Part shown: piece by piece, positions 25,160 through 35,961 of the stretch | Numbering within the stretch: the stretch's first letter is position 1 | How the letters are laid out: every line of letters begins with the position of its first letter | NCBI GenBank assembly: GCA_029582165.1 | Contig: CM055875.1 | Coordinates: 28,222,644 to 28,286,643 of the forward strand | Reading direction: 5' to 3' | DNA length: 64,000 bases | From: Portulaca oleracea | Taxonomy: Eukaryota; Streptophyta; Magnoliopsida; Caryophyllales; Portulacaceae | Position numbers and translations under genes: made by a program | The notes under the pieces: generated by a model | The model's input: only the letters and a program-made list of their open reading frames with translations | The model's database searches: none | Told to the model about the DNA's origin: nothing

Positions 25160-25600
25160 GTTTTTGTAGGGTATGAGCATAATAGTTATATGTTATGAGC
25201 ATAGTAATTGTACAATATGATCATTGGGCTTGTATGTTATGAGCATGGGTGTTTTGATTCATGAGCATCATGGTTTTATGTTATGAGCATTGTTATTATA
25301 AGTCATGAGCATATATTAGCCTTGGTAGGTTATGAGCATCATGGTTTTGTGTTATGAGCATTGTCATTATAAATCGTGAGCATATATTAGCCTTTGTAGG
25401 TTATGAGCATTGGCCTTGTAGGTTATGAGCATGGGTGTTTTGATTCATGAGCATCATGGTTTTGTGTTATGAGCATTGTCATTATAAGTCATGAGCATTA
25501 GCCTCTGTAGGTTATGAGCATTGATCTTTTACGTTATGAGTATTAAAGTTGTATGTCATGAGCATTAAAGTTTTAGGTTATGAGCATAAAAGTATATACT
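25160..25600 (+). repeat. 22-bp ATGAGCA-headed array 2 (ULP1 intron 5)
   Basis: Degenerate units have the same head and strand as array 1. Longer subunits recur with the tails TCATGGTTTTGTGTT and TTGTCATTATAAGTC. Confidence 0.9.
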
Positions 25601-26399
25601 TAAGCATTATAATTTTTTTTAAACTTTTTTTCATGTTCAATTTTTTTTAATGTAGGCTACTACAGTTGGTTATTTCATGAAAACCAAGGTGTATGATGGC
25701 TCAGACTCATGCCCCAATATCGAAGATTTCAAACTTAGTTATGCCGACATGTCGTGGTTTACAAAGGATAATAGCACCGATTGTGGTGTTTTTCTTATGA
25801 GGCATATGGAAACCTTTTTTGGGGATGTAAATGATTGGCCATGCGGCTTGGAGAAAGATAATGTATGTATCTCTTGCTCTCTCACAAAGCATCCAATATT
25901 TTTTTTATTTGTTTTTAATGACAAGTATGAAATTCTTACAATTTTTTTCTTGTTTTTAATTGCAGCAAAAACAAATTAATATGCTCCGAGTCACATATGC
26001 AGACTTGTTGCTGACGTACGAACAAAACCAATTGCGCAACAACTTTACAAGTTCTCCTATTGAAGTATAGGGTGAAAATGTCATGGTTTTGGAGTCGTAT
26101 ATAATTCAGAAACTTGTCTGTTGTAGATGATTGTGCAGAATTAGATTAGTTGTATGTGTAGAAAAACGAGTGCTGATGAGGAGTGTACTTTGGGAACATG
26201 TACTTTATCTTGTTTTATCTAGGATCATATGGGAACATGTGCTGATGAGAATTTGTATTTCCTTTGTTAAATGTATTTGCACATTTGTCAATTAGTTTAA
26301 ATATATTTGGTCAGATTCGATTGTACTCAATCTTGGCAAATGTTGTGGTTGATGCAATTATTAATTTCTATTATCATAAAAGTATATTCATTATGAAAA

Positions 26400-27680
26400 G
26401 GCTTGATGTATGCATTATGGGTATAACAGTTATATGCTATGAGCATTGTAGTTCTACAACATGAGCAATATGGTTTTGTGTAATGAGCATTGTCATGATA
26501 GGTCATGAGCATTTGCGTTGTATGTTATGAGCATTGTAATGATAGATCATGAGCATTGGCCATGTAGGATGTGAGCATAGGTGTTTTAGATCATGAGCAT
26601 TTATTGTTTTGAGTATGAGCATTATCATTATAAGTCTTGAGCATTAGTCTTGTAGGTCATGAGCATTGTCATTGTAAGTCATGAGCATTAATCTTTTTAG
26701 GTTATGAGCATTGTAATGATAGGTCATGAGCATTTTGGTTTTGTGTTATGAGAATTGTCCATGTAGGTTATGAGCAATGTAATGATAGATCATGAGTATT
26801 TGCGTTGTATGTTATGAGCATTGTAATAATAGATCATGAGCATTGGCCATGTAGGATATGAGCATAGGTGTCCTGGATCATGAGCATTTATGGTTTTGAG
26901 TAATGATCATTATCATTATAAGTCATCAGCATTAGTCTTGTAGTTCATGAGCATTGTCATTGTAAGTCATGAGCATTAACCTTTGTAGGTTATGAGCATT
27001 GTAATGATAGGTCATAAGCATTTTTGGTTTTGTGTAATGAGCATTATCATTATAAGTCATGAGCATTAGTCTTGTAGGTTATGAGCATTGTCATTGTAAG
27101 TCATGAGCATTGTCCATGTAGAGTATGAGCAATGTAATGATAGGTCATGAGCATTTGTGTTGTATGTAATGAGCATTGTAATGATAGATCATGAGCATTT
27201 GCCATGTAGGATATGAGCATCGGTGTTCTGGATCATGAGCATTTATGGTTTTGTGTAATGAGCATTATCATTATAAGTCATGAGCATTAGTTTTGTAGGT
27301 TATGAGCATTGTCATTATAAGTCATAAGTATTAAACTTTGTAGGTTTTGAGCATTGTAATGATAGGTCCTGAGCATTTTGATTTTGTGTAATGAGCATTA
27401 TCATTATAAGTCATGAGCATTAGTCTTGTAGGTTATGAGCATTGTCATTGTAAGTCATGAGCATTGTCCATGTAGAGTATGTTATAAGCATTTGTAATGA
27501 TAGGTCATGAGCATTTGCGTTGTATGTTATGAGCATTGTAATGATAGATCATGAGCATTGGCATTGTATCATATGAGCATTATTGTAATGAGCATTGTCA
27601 TTATAAGTCATGAGCATTATAAGTCATTAGCATTTGTCATTATATGTAATGAGCATTGTCTTTATAAATCATGACACTTG
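26400..27680 (+). repeat. 22-bp ATGAGCA-headed array 3 (between the two element genes)
   Basis: It fills the gap between the 3' ends of the ULP1-like gene (26070) and the transposase gene (27773). Unit tails include TTGTAATGATAGGTC, TTTGCGTTGTATGTT and TTATCATTATAAGTC. Blocks of several units recur in the same order. Confidence 0.92.
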
Positions 27681-29159
27681 TAATTCAGCTTTCCTGAAGC
27701 ACTTGTGTGTACATATATGATTATACTACTAATTGTGTTTTCAAACATAACTTTAAAATATAGTCAATGTTGCTAATATTGATGGGGATATGGATGAACA
27801 TCTTGTGAAGATACGTCTGCCATGCTTTGTTGGAGCAGTTGGGTGAATGAAACAAAATTGGGACTGTGCATTGTCAATATAAAATAGAGTTACTATATAT
27901 TCAAATTTTTTAATTTCAAATATGTATTTGGTTGGTTTTGGTACCTGTGACATAGCACTTTCCACAGTGGTAAATGTTTGATGTTGAGTTTGTTGCTCTT
28001 GTTCCTGTCTTTCCTGCTGCTGTTGTTGTTTTCTTCTTGCTGTAGTTTCCTGTGAAGATATTTTCAATATGTTCTAAGCATAAACATTCTTGAGACATAT
28101 TAGCATAGTATGTGTTTGATATGTGTATGATGATGAGCAATGAAGTTCAATTTTATGAGCATATTTACCTTCCTTTGTTTCTGCTGCTCTTTTCCTCCCT
28201 CTTGCTATGTTTGCCATTTTTTTCAGTTGTTGACTTTCTTCTAATGTTGCTCTCACCCTTTTGCCTTGATTTTTTGGGATTTAAGACAACTGTTTCATTG
28301 TCTATATGGTGCTCCTCAACGTCTTGGTTCTGGTCATCTTCTGATTCAGATACAACCAATCCTTCATTCTGTATTTGTTGTTTGACTTGTGTCAAATTGT
28401 CTTCAATTATTTTCCTTGCTTCTTCATTTTCAGCACTTGCTGAAATAACTGAATTATATTTTCTCTTCATTTGCGTCCTCCACACTGCTGGTGGTGTTGA
28501 AACCCCTTTTTTTGTTGTGTTTTCTAGGTCTTCTTGGGGCCTAATGCTTTTCGTCCACCTTGGTGTCATATATTTTGTTGGCATAACTTCAACACAATTT
28601 AAGTCATAAACCCTCAAAGAATGTGAGCATAATATGCCTGTTTCTTGAAACCCCATGCAGGTGCATTGTATATCATGTGACAACTTGTTGAAACTCACTA
28701 AATACTTATATTGAGGCTTCACACAATGCCAAACGTTGTAAGTCTCATATTCATCGCAAGATTCTACTTGGGAATGGAGGTACGTATGGATACGCTTGTA
28801 TTCTTTCTCAAATTCTGTGTACATGCTAGGTGTGTATATGTTTGCAGCTTGAATCAACATAGGTATATCATTCAATGTCATTTCTGGAATCCCTTGCCCA
28901 CTTTTGAAGTTAAGTGTGTTTTCATTACTTCTCCATTCATGAACTACATCGTTGAATATATGGAAAAATTCAACTAAAGTAGTAGTTGCATGTAATCTCT
29001 TCCTGAGTGAACTATTTGTTGACTCACTCCGTTGCGAAGACAATATACCTCCTGAAAAGAACTGTTTGTTGTAAGCTGGACACCATTTTTCCCTAAGACC
29101 ATATAACCTTTTTAACCACTCGTCATCTTTGCAGTCATATTCTTCCATCAAACTGACAT

Positions 29160-29830
29160 GGGAAAATTGAAGATTTTATCAGCATAGTAGATCTAGATTA
29201 TGAGCATAAGATTCATGAGCATTATGATTTTATGTAATGAGCATTGTCGTTCTAAGTCATGAGCATATGAGTTTAGAATAATGAGCATTCTGATTTTACG
29301 CAATGAGCATTGGCTTTGTAGGTCATGAGCATACGTGTTTAGATTCATGAGCATAGTAGTTCTAGGTCATGAGCATTGGTCTTATAAATTATGAGCATAG
29401 TAGTTGTATGTCATTATATGTCATGAGCATTGTCATAATAGGTCATGAGCATTGGTCTTATACATTATGAGTATAGTAGTTGTAGGTCATGAGCATTGGC
29501 CTTATACATTATGAGCATTGTAGTTGTAGGTCATGAGCATTGGTCTTATACATTATGAGCATAGGTCTTTCGATTCATGAACATTATGGTTTTATGTAAT
29601 GATCATTGTTGTTTATAGGCTATGAGCATATGTGTTTGTAGTTTATGAGCATATGATTTAAATTAGAGAAATTGTTATTTTTTGTAATGAGCATTGTCGT
29701 TCTAGGTCATGAGCATTGGTGTTTAGATTCATGAGCATTATGGTTTTATAAAATGAGCAATAATGATAAGTGTCTATGAGTAATAATGTTCAAGAATGAT
29801 AAGCAATGTAGTTGTAGGATATGAGCATAC
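29160..29830 (+). repeat. 22-bp ATGAGCA-headed array 4 (transposase intron)
   Basis: The head ATGAGCA reads on the plus strand although the gene it interrupts is on the minus strand. Tails resemble array 1 (TTGGTCTTATACATT, TAGTAGTTGTAGGTC). Confidence 0.9.
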
Positions 29831-31059
29831 CTCTGCCATGAGTCTTCAAATTCTTGTATTGTGTCTGATAGTTTGAGTAATCTGTCAAACTTTTCTTGGA
29901 GTCCTTCCATGCATCTTAAGTGCTTGATATGTGTCTTTGAATTTTCAATCAAGTGCCAGATGCATAATCTATGTGCAGCTGTCGGGAACACCTTGGCTAT
30001 ACCATTTCGCATTGCATTTGCTTGATAAGTCATTATGGTAATTGGCATTTTTCCTCCCATTGAATCTAAGAACTTATCAAACAACCATATAAAGCTCTCC
30101 GTATTTTCATTTAACAAGAACCCACATCCAAACATAACATTTTGACCATGGTGGTTCATTCCAACAAATGGGCCACATATTAAGTTGTACTTATTTGTCC
30201 TATAAGTTGTGTCATGAACCACAAGGTCCCCAAACAGCATGTAATCTTTCTTCATTTGGGAATCTCTCCAAAAAAACCTCTCTATTGAACCCTCTTCATC
30301 ACACTCAAAATCATAATAGAAATCAGGCTCTTTTTTTTCCTCTTTTCTGAACAACTTTATCAAGGTATTTGCATCGCATCCATCCAAATGCTTCTTTTTT
30401 TGTCTCAATATTTCATCATATGCATCTCTTTTAGTGAATCCAAGAGAAGGTGATCCTCCAGCTTCTTTCTTCATTACTCTAATTGCATCAGCAATTTTGA
30501 CCCCTGAGTTGATCAATTGCTTAAGGTACTGAATCGCTGGCCGTCAATCTTTCGATGTGATCGAGTAAATGCCTTTGATCGACGGCAAAATCTATGATTA
30601 TGCTCTGTTCTGTGCCTTGCCACTGTCCATACCCCATCTTTTATCTCAAAATACACCATTGCCTTGCAATTTGTTCTTGTGTCAAGCTTTGTGTACATTT
30701 TCCCGTCTTTCCCTTTGTTTTCTTTCAATCCAGCCTTATTGCAAGCAAACTCTCTACCTCTAAGTTCCCTTGAATTTTCCCTATATCTTGTCTTGGTTTT
30801 ACGAACACTAAATCCAATCCTGAATGCATACTCATTATATAACGAAAATGCTTCCTTTTCTGATGTAACTTTCTTGCCTAGGATTTCTGAACTTTCAGCT
30901 TCCTTTACTATTTGGTTGTCTGGCAATGGTACCATAATTTCTGCAAGTGCTTGAGCTTTCAATGTTTGGAACTCTTTTGTGGCCATTGATGTTTGTTTAT
31001 CCACAGGTTCATGATCTGTCGATACAAAATTGATGTTATAAATTAGCATTACAAATATT

Positions 31060-32860
31060 CTATTTCTAGATGATGAGCATAATAGTTATATGTCATGAGC
31101 ATTAAAGTTGTACACTATGAGCATAATAGTTCTATTATATGAGCAAAACTATATTTTATATGTCATGAGCAATTACCTTGTACATTATGAGCAATGTAAT
31201 GATAGGTCATGAACAATGTAATGATAGGTCATGAACAATGTAATGATAGGTCATGAGCAATTGCCTTGTACATTATGAGTATTGTCATTATAAATCATGA
31301 GCAATGTAATGATAGGTCATGAGCAATGTAATGATAGGTCATGAGCATTGTAATGATAGGTCATGAGCAATTTTCTTGTACATTATGAGCATTGTCATTA
31401 TAAATCATGAGCATTGTAATGATAGGTCATGAGCAATGTAATGATAGGTCATGAGCATTATAATGATAGGTCATGAGCAATGTAATGATAGGTCATGAGC
31501 AATGTAATGATAGGTCATGAGCAATTGCCTTGTACATTATGAGCATTGTCATTATAAATCATGAGCAATGTAATGATAGGTCATGAGCAATGTAATGATA
31601 GGTCATGAGCAATTGCCTTGTATATTATGAACATTGTCATTATAAATCATGAGCAATGTAATGATAGGTCATGAGCATTGTAATGATAGGTCATGAGCAA
31701 TTGCCTTGTACATTATGAGCATTGTCATTATAAATCATGAGCATTGTAATGATAGGTCATGAGCAATGTAATGATAGGTCATGAGCATTGTAATGATAGG
31801 TCATGAGCAATGTAATGATAAGTCATGAGCAATGTAATGATAGGTCATGAGCAATTGCCTTGTACATTATGAGCATTGTCATAATAGGTCATGAGCAATG
31901 TAATGATAGGTCATGAGCAATTGCCTTGTACATTATGAGCATTGTCATTATAAATCATGAGCATTGTAATGGTAGGTCATGAGCAATTGCCTTGTACATT
32001 ATGAGCATTGTCATTATAAATCATGAGCAATGTAATGATAGGTCATGAGCAATGTAATGATAGGTCATGAGCATTGTAATGATAGGTCATGAGCAATTGC
32101 CTTGTACATTATGAGCATTGTCATTATAAATCATGAGCATTGTAATGATAGGTCATGAGCAATGTAATGATAGGTCATGAGCAATTGCCTTGTACATTAT
32201 GAGCATTATCATTATAAATCATGAGCATTGTAATGATAGGTCATGAGCAATTGCCTTGTACATTATGAACATTGTTATTATAAATCATGAGCAATGTAAT
32301 GATAGGTCATGAGCAATGTAATGATAGGACATGAGCATTGTAATGATAGGTCATGAGCAATTGCCTTGTACATTATGAGCATTGTCATTATAAATCATGA
32401 GCAATGTAATGATAGGTCATGAGCATTGTAATGATAGTTCATGAGCTATTGCCTTGTACATTATGAGCATTGTCATTATAAATCATGAGCATTGTAATGA
32501 TAGGTCATGAGCAATGTAATGATAGGCCATGAGCATTGTAATGATAGGTCATGAGCAATGTAATCATAAGTCATGAGCAATGTAATGATAGGTCATGAGC
32601 AATTGCCTTGTACAATATGAGCATTGTCATTATAAATCATTAGCAATGTAATGATAGGTCATGAGCAATGTAATGATAGGTCATGAGCAATTGCCTTGTA
32701 CATTATGAGCATTGTCATTATAAATCATGAGCATTGTAATGATAGGTCATGAGCAATTGCTTTGTACATTATGAGCATTGTCATTATAAATCATGAGCAA
32801 TGTAATGATAGGTCATGAGCAATTGCCTTGTACATTATGAACATTTCTATATGAATAGTA
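31060..32860 (+). repeat. 22-bp array 5 with higher-order cassette (transposase intron)
   Basis: About 1.8 kb of near-perfect 22-bp units share the head ATGAGCA. Three tails dominate: A ends TGTAATGATAGGTC, B ends ATTGCCTTGTACATT and C ends TTGTCATTATAAATC. B is almost always followed by C, and a run of one to several A units separates successive B-C pairs, so the cassette is (A)n-B-C. This is the most homogeneous of the five arrays and so probably the youngest. Confidence 0.95.
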
Positions 32861-33534
32861 TGAACATTGTTCTTTTAACAAAACAATATCTATGTACCTT
32901 CTTCTCGTGAATCATCATCAGATTCATCTATGTGCAGTGTTTTTGCACTCGAATGTGGGGTAAATGTTTCTGCATATTTAAAAGATCAAACACATTATTG
33001 TTGATAAATATGAAATTGTCCTTCAACAATGTAAATTGTTTAATATTTACCTGTTTAAGTTTGAATGATGTCGTTTTTCATTCAATTTGCTTGATCTTGA
33101 TCAATAATTTTCATTTTCTCTCCAATCGTCTAAATGCAATTGGAAAAATAGACGAAACTATCGAAAAAATAGATGGAAAAATATTCTGGTAATTTCTTTT
33201 TTCTCGCAATTCATCTAAATGCAATCGTTTTCTAGGGTTTGATTTTCGTTTTTCTGGAGAATTTCGTTTTTCTGGGTTTTTCGTTTGTTTGAATGATTTT
33301 GATTTTGATTTTGATTGTTGCTGCAAATCATCTAAATAGATTTGCTCCTGCTTCTTTCTCTTTTCGTTTTCTAGTGCCGCGATTTTTCTTTCTCTTTTGA
33401 TTTTCGTTTGTTCTCTTTGGGCCGCTGCTGCCCCTGCTTCTTTCTCTTTTCATTTGGCCGCTACAAATCATCTAAATGCAATGTGTGCCGGGCTCAGGGA
33501 GCATCGTGCTCCCGGGCTCAGCATCCACGCGCTG

Positions 33535-34135
33535 GTTTCAACCCACCCACAAAGACCTAACAGAATAACACTTATGCTCTATTGTGCAATGATTTCTTCC
33601 CTGCTATGGAGATTGTTAGGAACTCAATATTGTTAGCAACATAAATAATAATAATAAAGACTAAAACAATCGATAAAGATTGACACAAGAATTAACATGG
33701 AAAAGCCTAAAACGGGGAAAAACCACGAACGATGCGGGTTACAACTTGAGCACTTCATACTCACAGTTGATACATCTCACACAACTCCGATCCCTCGCTG
33801 ACATAGATATTACATGATTCTCTTGTGGTACAAATGAAACTCATAATTACAATATAAATAAGCCTAACATCAACTCTATTAATTGTGAAGGTTAATAGAA
33901 TAATTAGCGTTAATAAGAACTTAATTTATTGGATGCTGAATACTTCAATCGTGTTTCAAACCAACCAAAACACGTAATTTATTGGATGTTGGATACTTCA
34001 ATCGTGTTTCAAACCAACCAAAACACGTAATTTAGTCTCAACAGATCAACCTAAGATAGAAAAACCAATTGACTTTCCAATCTCTCCTAAGTTGCACACT
34101 CTCAAGAAGCTAAACAGGAGCAGAAGTAGGGGAAA
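33535..34135 (-). pseudogene. TANGLED 3'-end relic, right part (split by a solo LTR)
   Basis: After the second GTTTCAACC (33535-33543) the relic continues as CACCCA, then CTATTGTGCAATGA and TTCTTCCCTGCTATGGAGA. These correspond to 51061-51130 of intact TANGLED. A solo LTR interrupts at 33614-34043, and weak similarity resumes with CAACCTA and GAAGCTAAACAGGAG. The coding frame is gone. Confidence 0.6.
33614..34043 (-). mobile_element. Solo copia-type LTR
   Basis: It starts TGTTAGGA and ends TCTCAACA. On the minus strand it contains CGTGGTTTTTCCCCGTTTTA, a pattern like the R-region of the copia LTRs at 40.1 and 42.3 kb. It contains a 53-bp tandem duplication (about 33922-34028, ACTTCAATCGTGTTTCAAAC twice). 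No internal region or second LTR is adjacent. Flanking duplication is not clean. Confidence 0.55.
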
Positions 34136-34264
34136 GTATCTATTCGGTGGACTTTTGCTTTTACATATTACCATTTGTGATATGGTATACATTGGAAGGC
34201 AAAAAAAACATTTCTATCGAGTTTTTGGATGATAATATACCAATTTTTAGGGGTGTTAAATTGT

Positions 34265-34823
34265 ATGGGTTTTTTGCATTTTGGACCCCAAACTTTAGGG
34301 GTATTTATATTATGAATCCTTGGTTTTCAACATTAACTTTTAGACCTTAAAGTTTGTCGGCTGAATAAAAAAGGACCTTAAAATTTGTGGGCTGAAAAAA
34401 AAGGCCCCTGTCTCATTCTTTATTTTCCTCCCATGTTTGAATTTATCTCCCGATTGACGTCAAACTTAAGGACTATGGTTAAAACTAATATTGAAGATAT
34501 AATATACCTCTCTAATTCATGTCGGGGCCTCTTAGACCCCTGAGTACATGGTTTTAAGTAACTCCAACATGAATAAAAGAGGTTTATTATAACTTTAATA
34601 TCGGTTTTAACCTTAGTCTTGAAGTTTGATGTCAATCGGGAGAGAAATTCAAACATGGAAAGAAAAAGAAAAACGGGAAACGAGTTTTTTTTTCACCTCA
34701 CAAACTTTAGGGTCCTGTTTTTTCAGCCTACAAACTTTAGGGTCCAAAAAGTTAAAGTTGACAACCAAGGGTTCAAAATACAACTACCCCTAAAATTCGG
34801 GGTCCAAAATGCAAAAAACCCAT
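34265..34823. mobile_element. Foldback MITE, complete copy
   Basis: Arms begin GGGTTTTTTGCATTTTGG and end CCAAAATGCAAAAAACCC and pair along about 250 bp. A central hairpin lies at 34522-34576. A half copy sits at 16273-16582. Confidence 0.88.
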
Positions 34824-34839
34824 TATACCAACAATAAAT

Positions 34840-35165
34840 AAGGAGGTGGTCAACCGGTCTCCATGCGCGCTAACATCACTGGCGAAGGGAAAAAAAATTG
34901 TCCCAAGCAAATAAGTTCATTAACCCCTTAGTTTTTCTCACTAACAACCCACATTACTAGACATTGGTTGGTTGTGTTTCACGTTAGTATGAAGACCGGT
35001 TCACCACCCTATTAGTCACTGTGTTAGGGTCGATTTTTTTTAACGTGGGTTAGTGAGAAAAATGGAGGGGTTAATGGGGTTATTGGGCAATGGCTGATTA
35101 TTTTTCATCCGCCTGTCACGTCAGAATCGAGACCAATTATCCAGTCACCACTCCCTTAGTCACGA
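34840..35165. repeat. Imperfect inverted repeat, MITE-like
   Basis: Inverted pairs include GGTGGTCAACCGGTCT (34844) with AGACCGGTTCACCACC (about 34993), and TTAACCCCTTAG..TTTTTCTCACTAA (about 34920) with the complementary block at about 35045-35075. Two nested or overlapping elements are possible. There is no coding content. Confidence 0.5.
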
Positions 35166-35958
35166 TTGATATAATAATCTCACTTAAGTAGGGGTATCCA
35201 ATATACTTGTTATTACATAAGCGTTTTTGAAAAATAAAATAATAAAATTCAAATAAATAACAATAACAATAAAAATAAATATTAAACTGACATATTCACC
35301 AGTTTTACAAAATTTCACATCATCATATTAAGACGTCAACTAAATAAATTGAAATTTCACATTAACTAGATATTTATATCTTAAAATTATACTAATACTT
35401 TACTAAATTCATTGACTTATACTTTTTGTTCATAAAAAATTAATTTGATATTCTCTCCGTCCCAATTAATTTGTTCAGTTTTCTTTTTCGTGTTCTTCGA
35501 TGCAACATTTTAACCACTAATTTATCACATTTTATCTTAGCAAGACTAATAATATCGTATTCAAGTAAAAATATTTTTCATCGCAAATCTAAAAGTGGTA
35601 GTCTTGTATAATAACCCAACATATAATTTAATAAATTAACGATCAAATTAAATTTTGACCTAATTAGTCAACTTGGACAAGTTATTTAGGACTAAGGGAG
35701 TATTATTTTAAGGTTTTTGGGTTGCTGCTAAATTGAACACCCTTATTATGTTTTTTGAGATTTTTTTACGGTGTCCACCTACTGCAATTAAGAAAATTTC
35801 TTCCGAATAATATTAAAGAATCACAAATTTTTCTTTGACCAGGGGTGTCCGTGAACACCCCTAACATAGCTACAAGTCCACCCCTGGTCCAATAGTAAAG
35901 GTAGGTATATTACGATCCAATATCCTCAAAGGTCAGTATATTGTCATCCAATATCTCA
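35166..35958. other. AT-rich intergenic DNA
   Basis: No gene or RNA gene was recognised. It contains short phrases common in old plant transposon ends (for example TCCGTCCCAATTAATTTGTTC), but no pair was found. Confidence 0.4.
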
Positions 35959-35961
35959 TTT

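Larger units (their letters stand above)
22849..26070 (+). pseudogene. ULP1-like (C48) cysteine protease gene of the Mutator-like element
   Basis: Exons inferred from GT-AG sites and frame: 22849-23187, 23698-24388, 24483-24648, 24752-24871, 24955-25092, 25656-25862 and 25966-26070 (stop TAG). The C48 core has the histidine in CAHEHYFLF, the aspartate in IIDNL and the cysteine in STDCGVFLMRHME (codon 25782-25784). ULP1-type enzymes cut SUMO or related proteins. In transposons their role is unknown. The oxyanion glutamine expected six residues before the cysteine is lysine (AAG, 25764-25766). A C9 run at 24044-24052 shifts the frame; one more C would restore it. Introns 1 and 5 are filled with 22-bp repeats. 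The 5' end is uncertain, since an upstream exon may exist. Confidence 0.75.
27773..32969 (-). pseudogene. FAR1/FHY3-related MULE transposase, damaged
   Basis: Minus-strand exons inferred: about 32969-32898, 31015-29831, 29152-28169, 28049-27945 and 27863-27773. Splice phases agree at the joins. The FAR1-type DNA-binding zinc module contains NCKAMVYF and a HNH end. The MULE transposase core has LVVHDTTYR, CIWHL and RSESTNSSLRKR. The SWIM zinc finger reads CTCMGFQETGILCSH. The tail is Gln- and Lys-rich. Two lesions stand out. A one-base loss near 30529-30532 breaks the frame between TRSHRKIDGQRF and INSGVKIAD. The second catalytic Asp is Tyr (codon 30027-30025; TYQANAM where a DQ is usual). The 1.9-kb intron 31016-32897 is filled with 22-bp repeats. 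It probably cannot move the element unaided. Confidence 0.85.
21790..33534. mobile_element. 11.7-kb Mutator-like element with ULP1-type and FAR1-type genes
   Basis: Both ends abut GTTTCAACC (21781-21789 and 33535-33543), a 9-bp duplication as expected for Mutator-like elements. The intact TANGLED copy has this 9-mer once (51052-51060), which fixes the borders. The ends pair only weakly. Read inward, both give GAT, two bases, TGAGCC, one base, GGG, one base, GCA at the same distance from the border. Inside are a ULP1-like protease gene (+, 22849-26070) and a FAR1/MULE transposase gene (-, 32969-27773), facing each other. About 4.6 kb is 22-bp ATGAGCA-headed repeats. Mutator-like elements that carry ULP1-type genes and have poor inverted repeats are known in plants (Kaonashi type); assignment to that type is inferred. 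Confidence 0.9.

Noticed and set aside
30569..30954. Plus-strand frames opposite the transposase
   Set aside because: They are shadows of the FAR1-type coding sequence on the minus strand.
31060..32860. CRISPR-like array
   Set aside because: Units are directly adjacent 22-mers with a few recurring tails, not repeats with unique spacers, and the context is a plant transposon intron.
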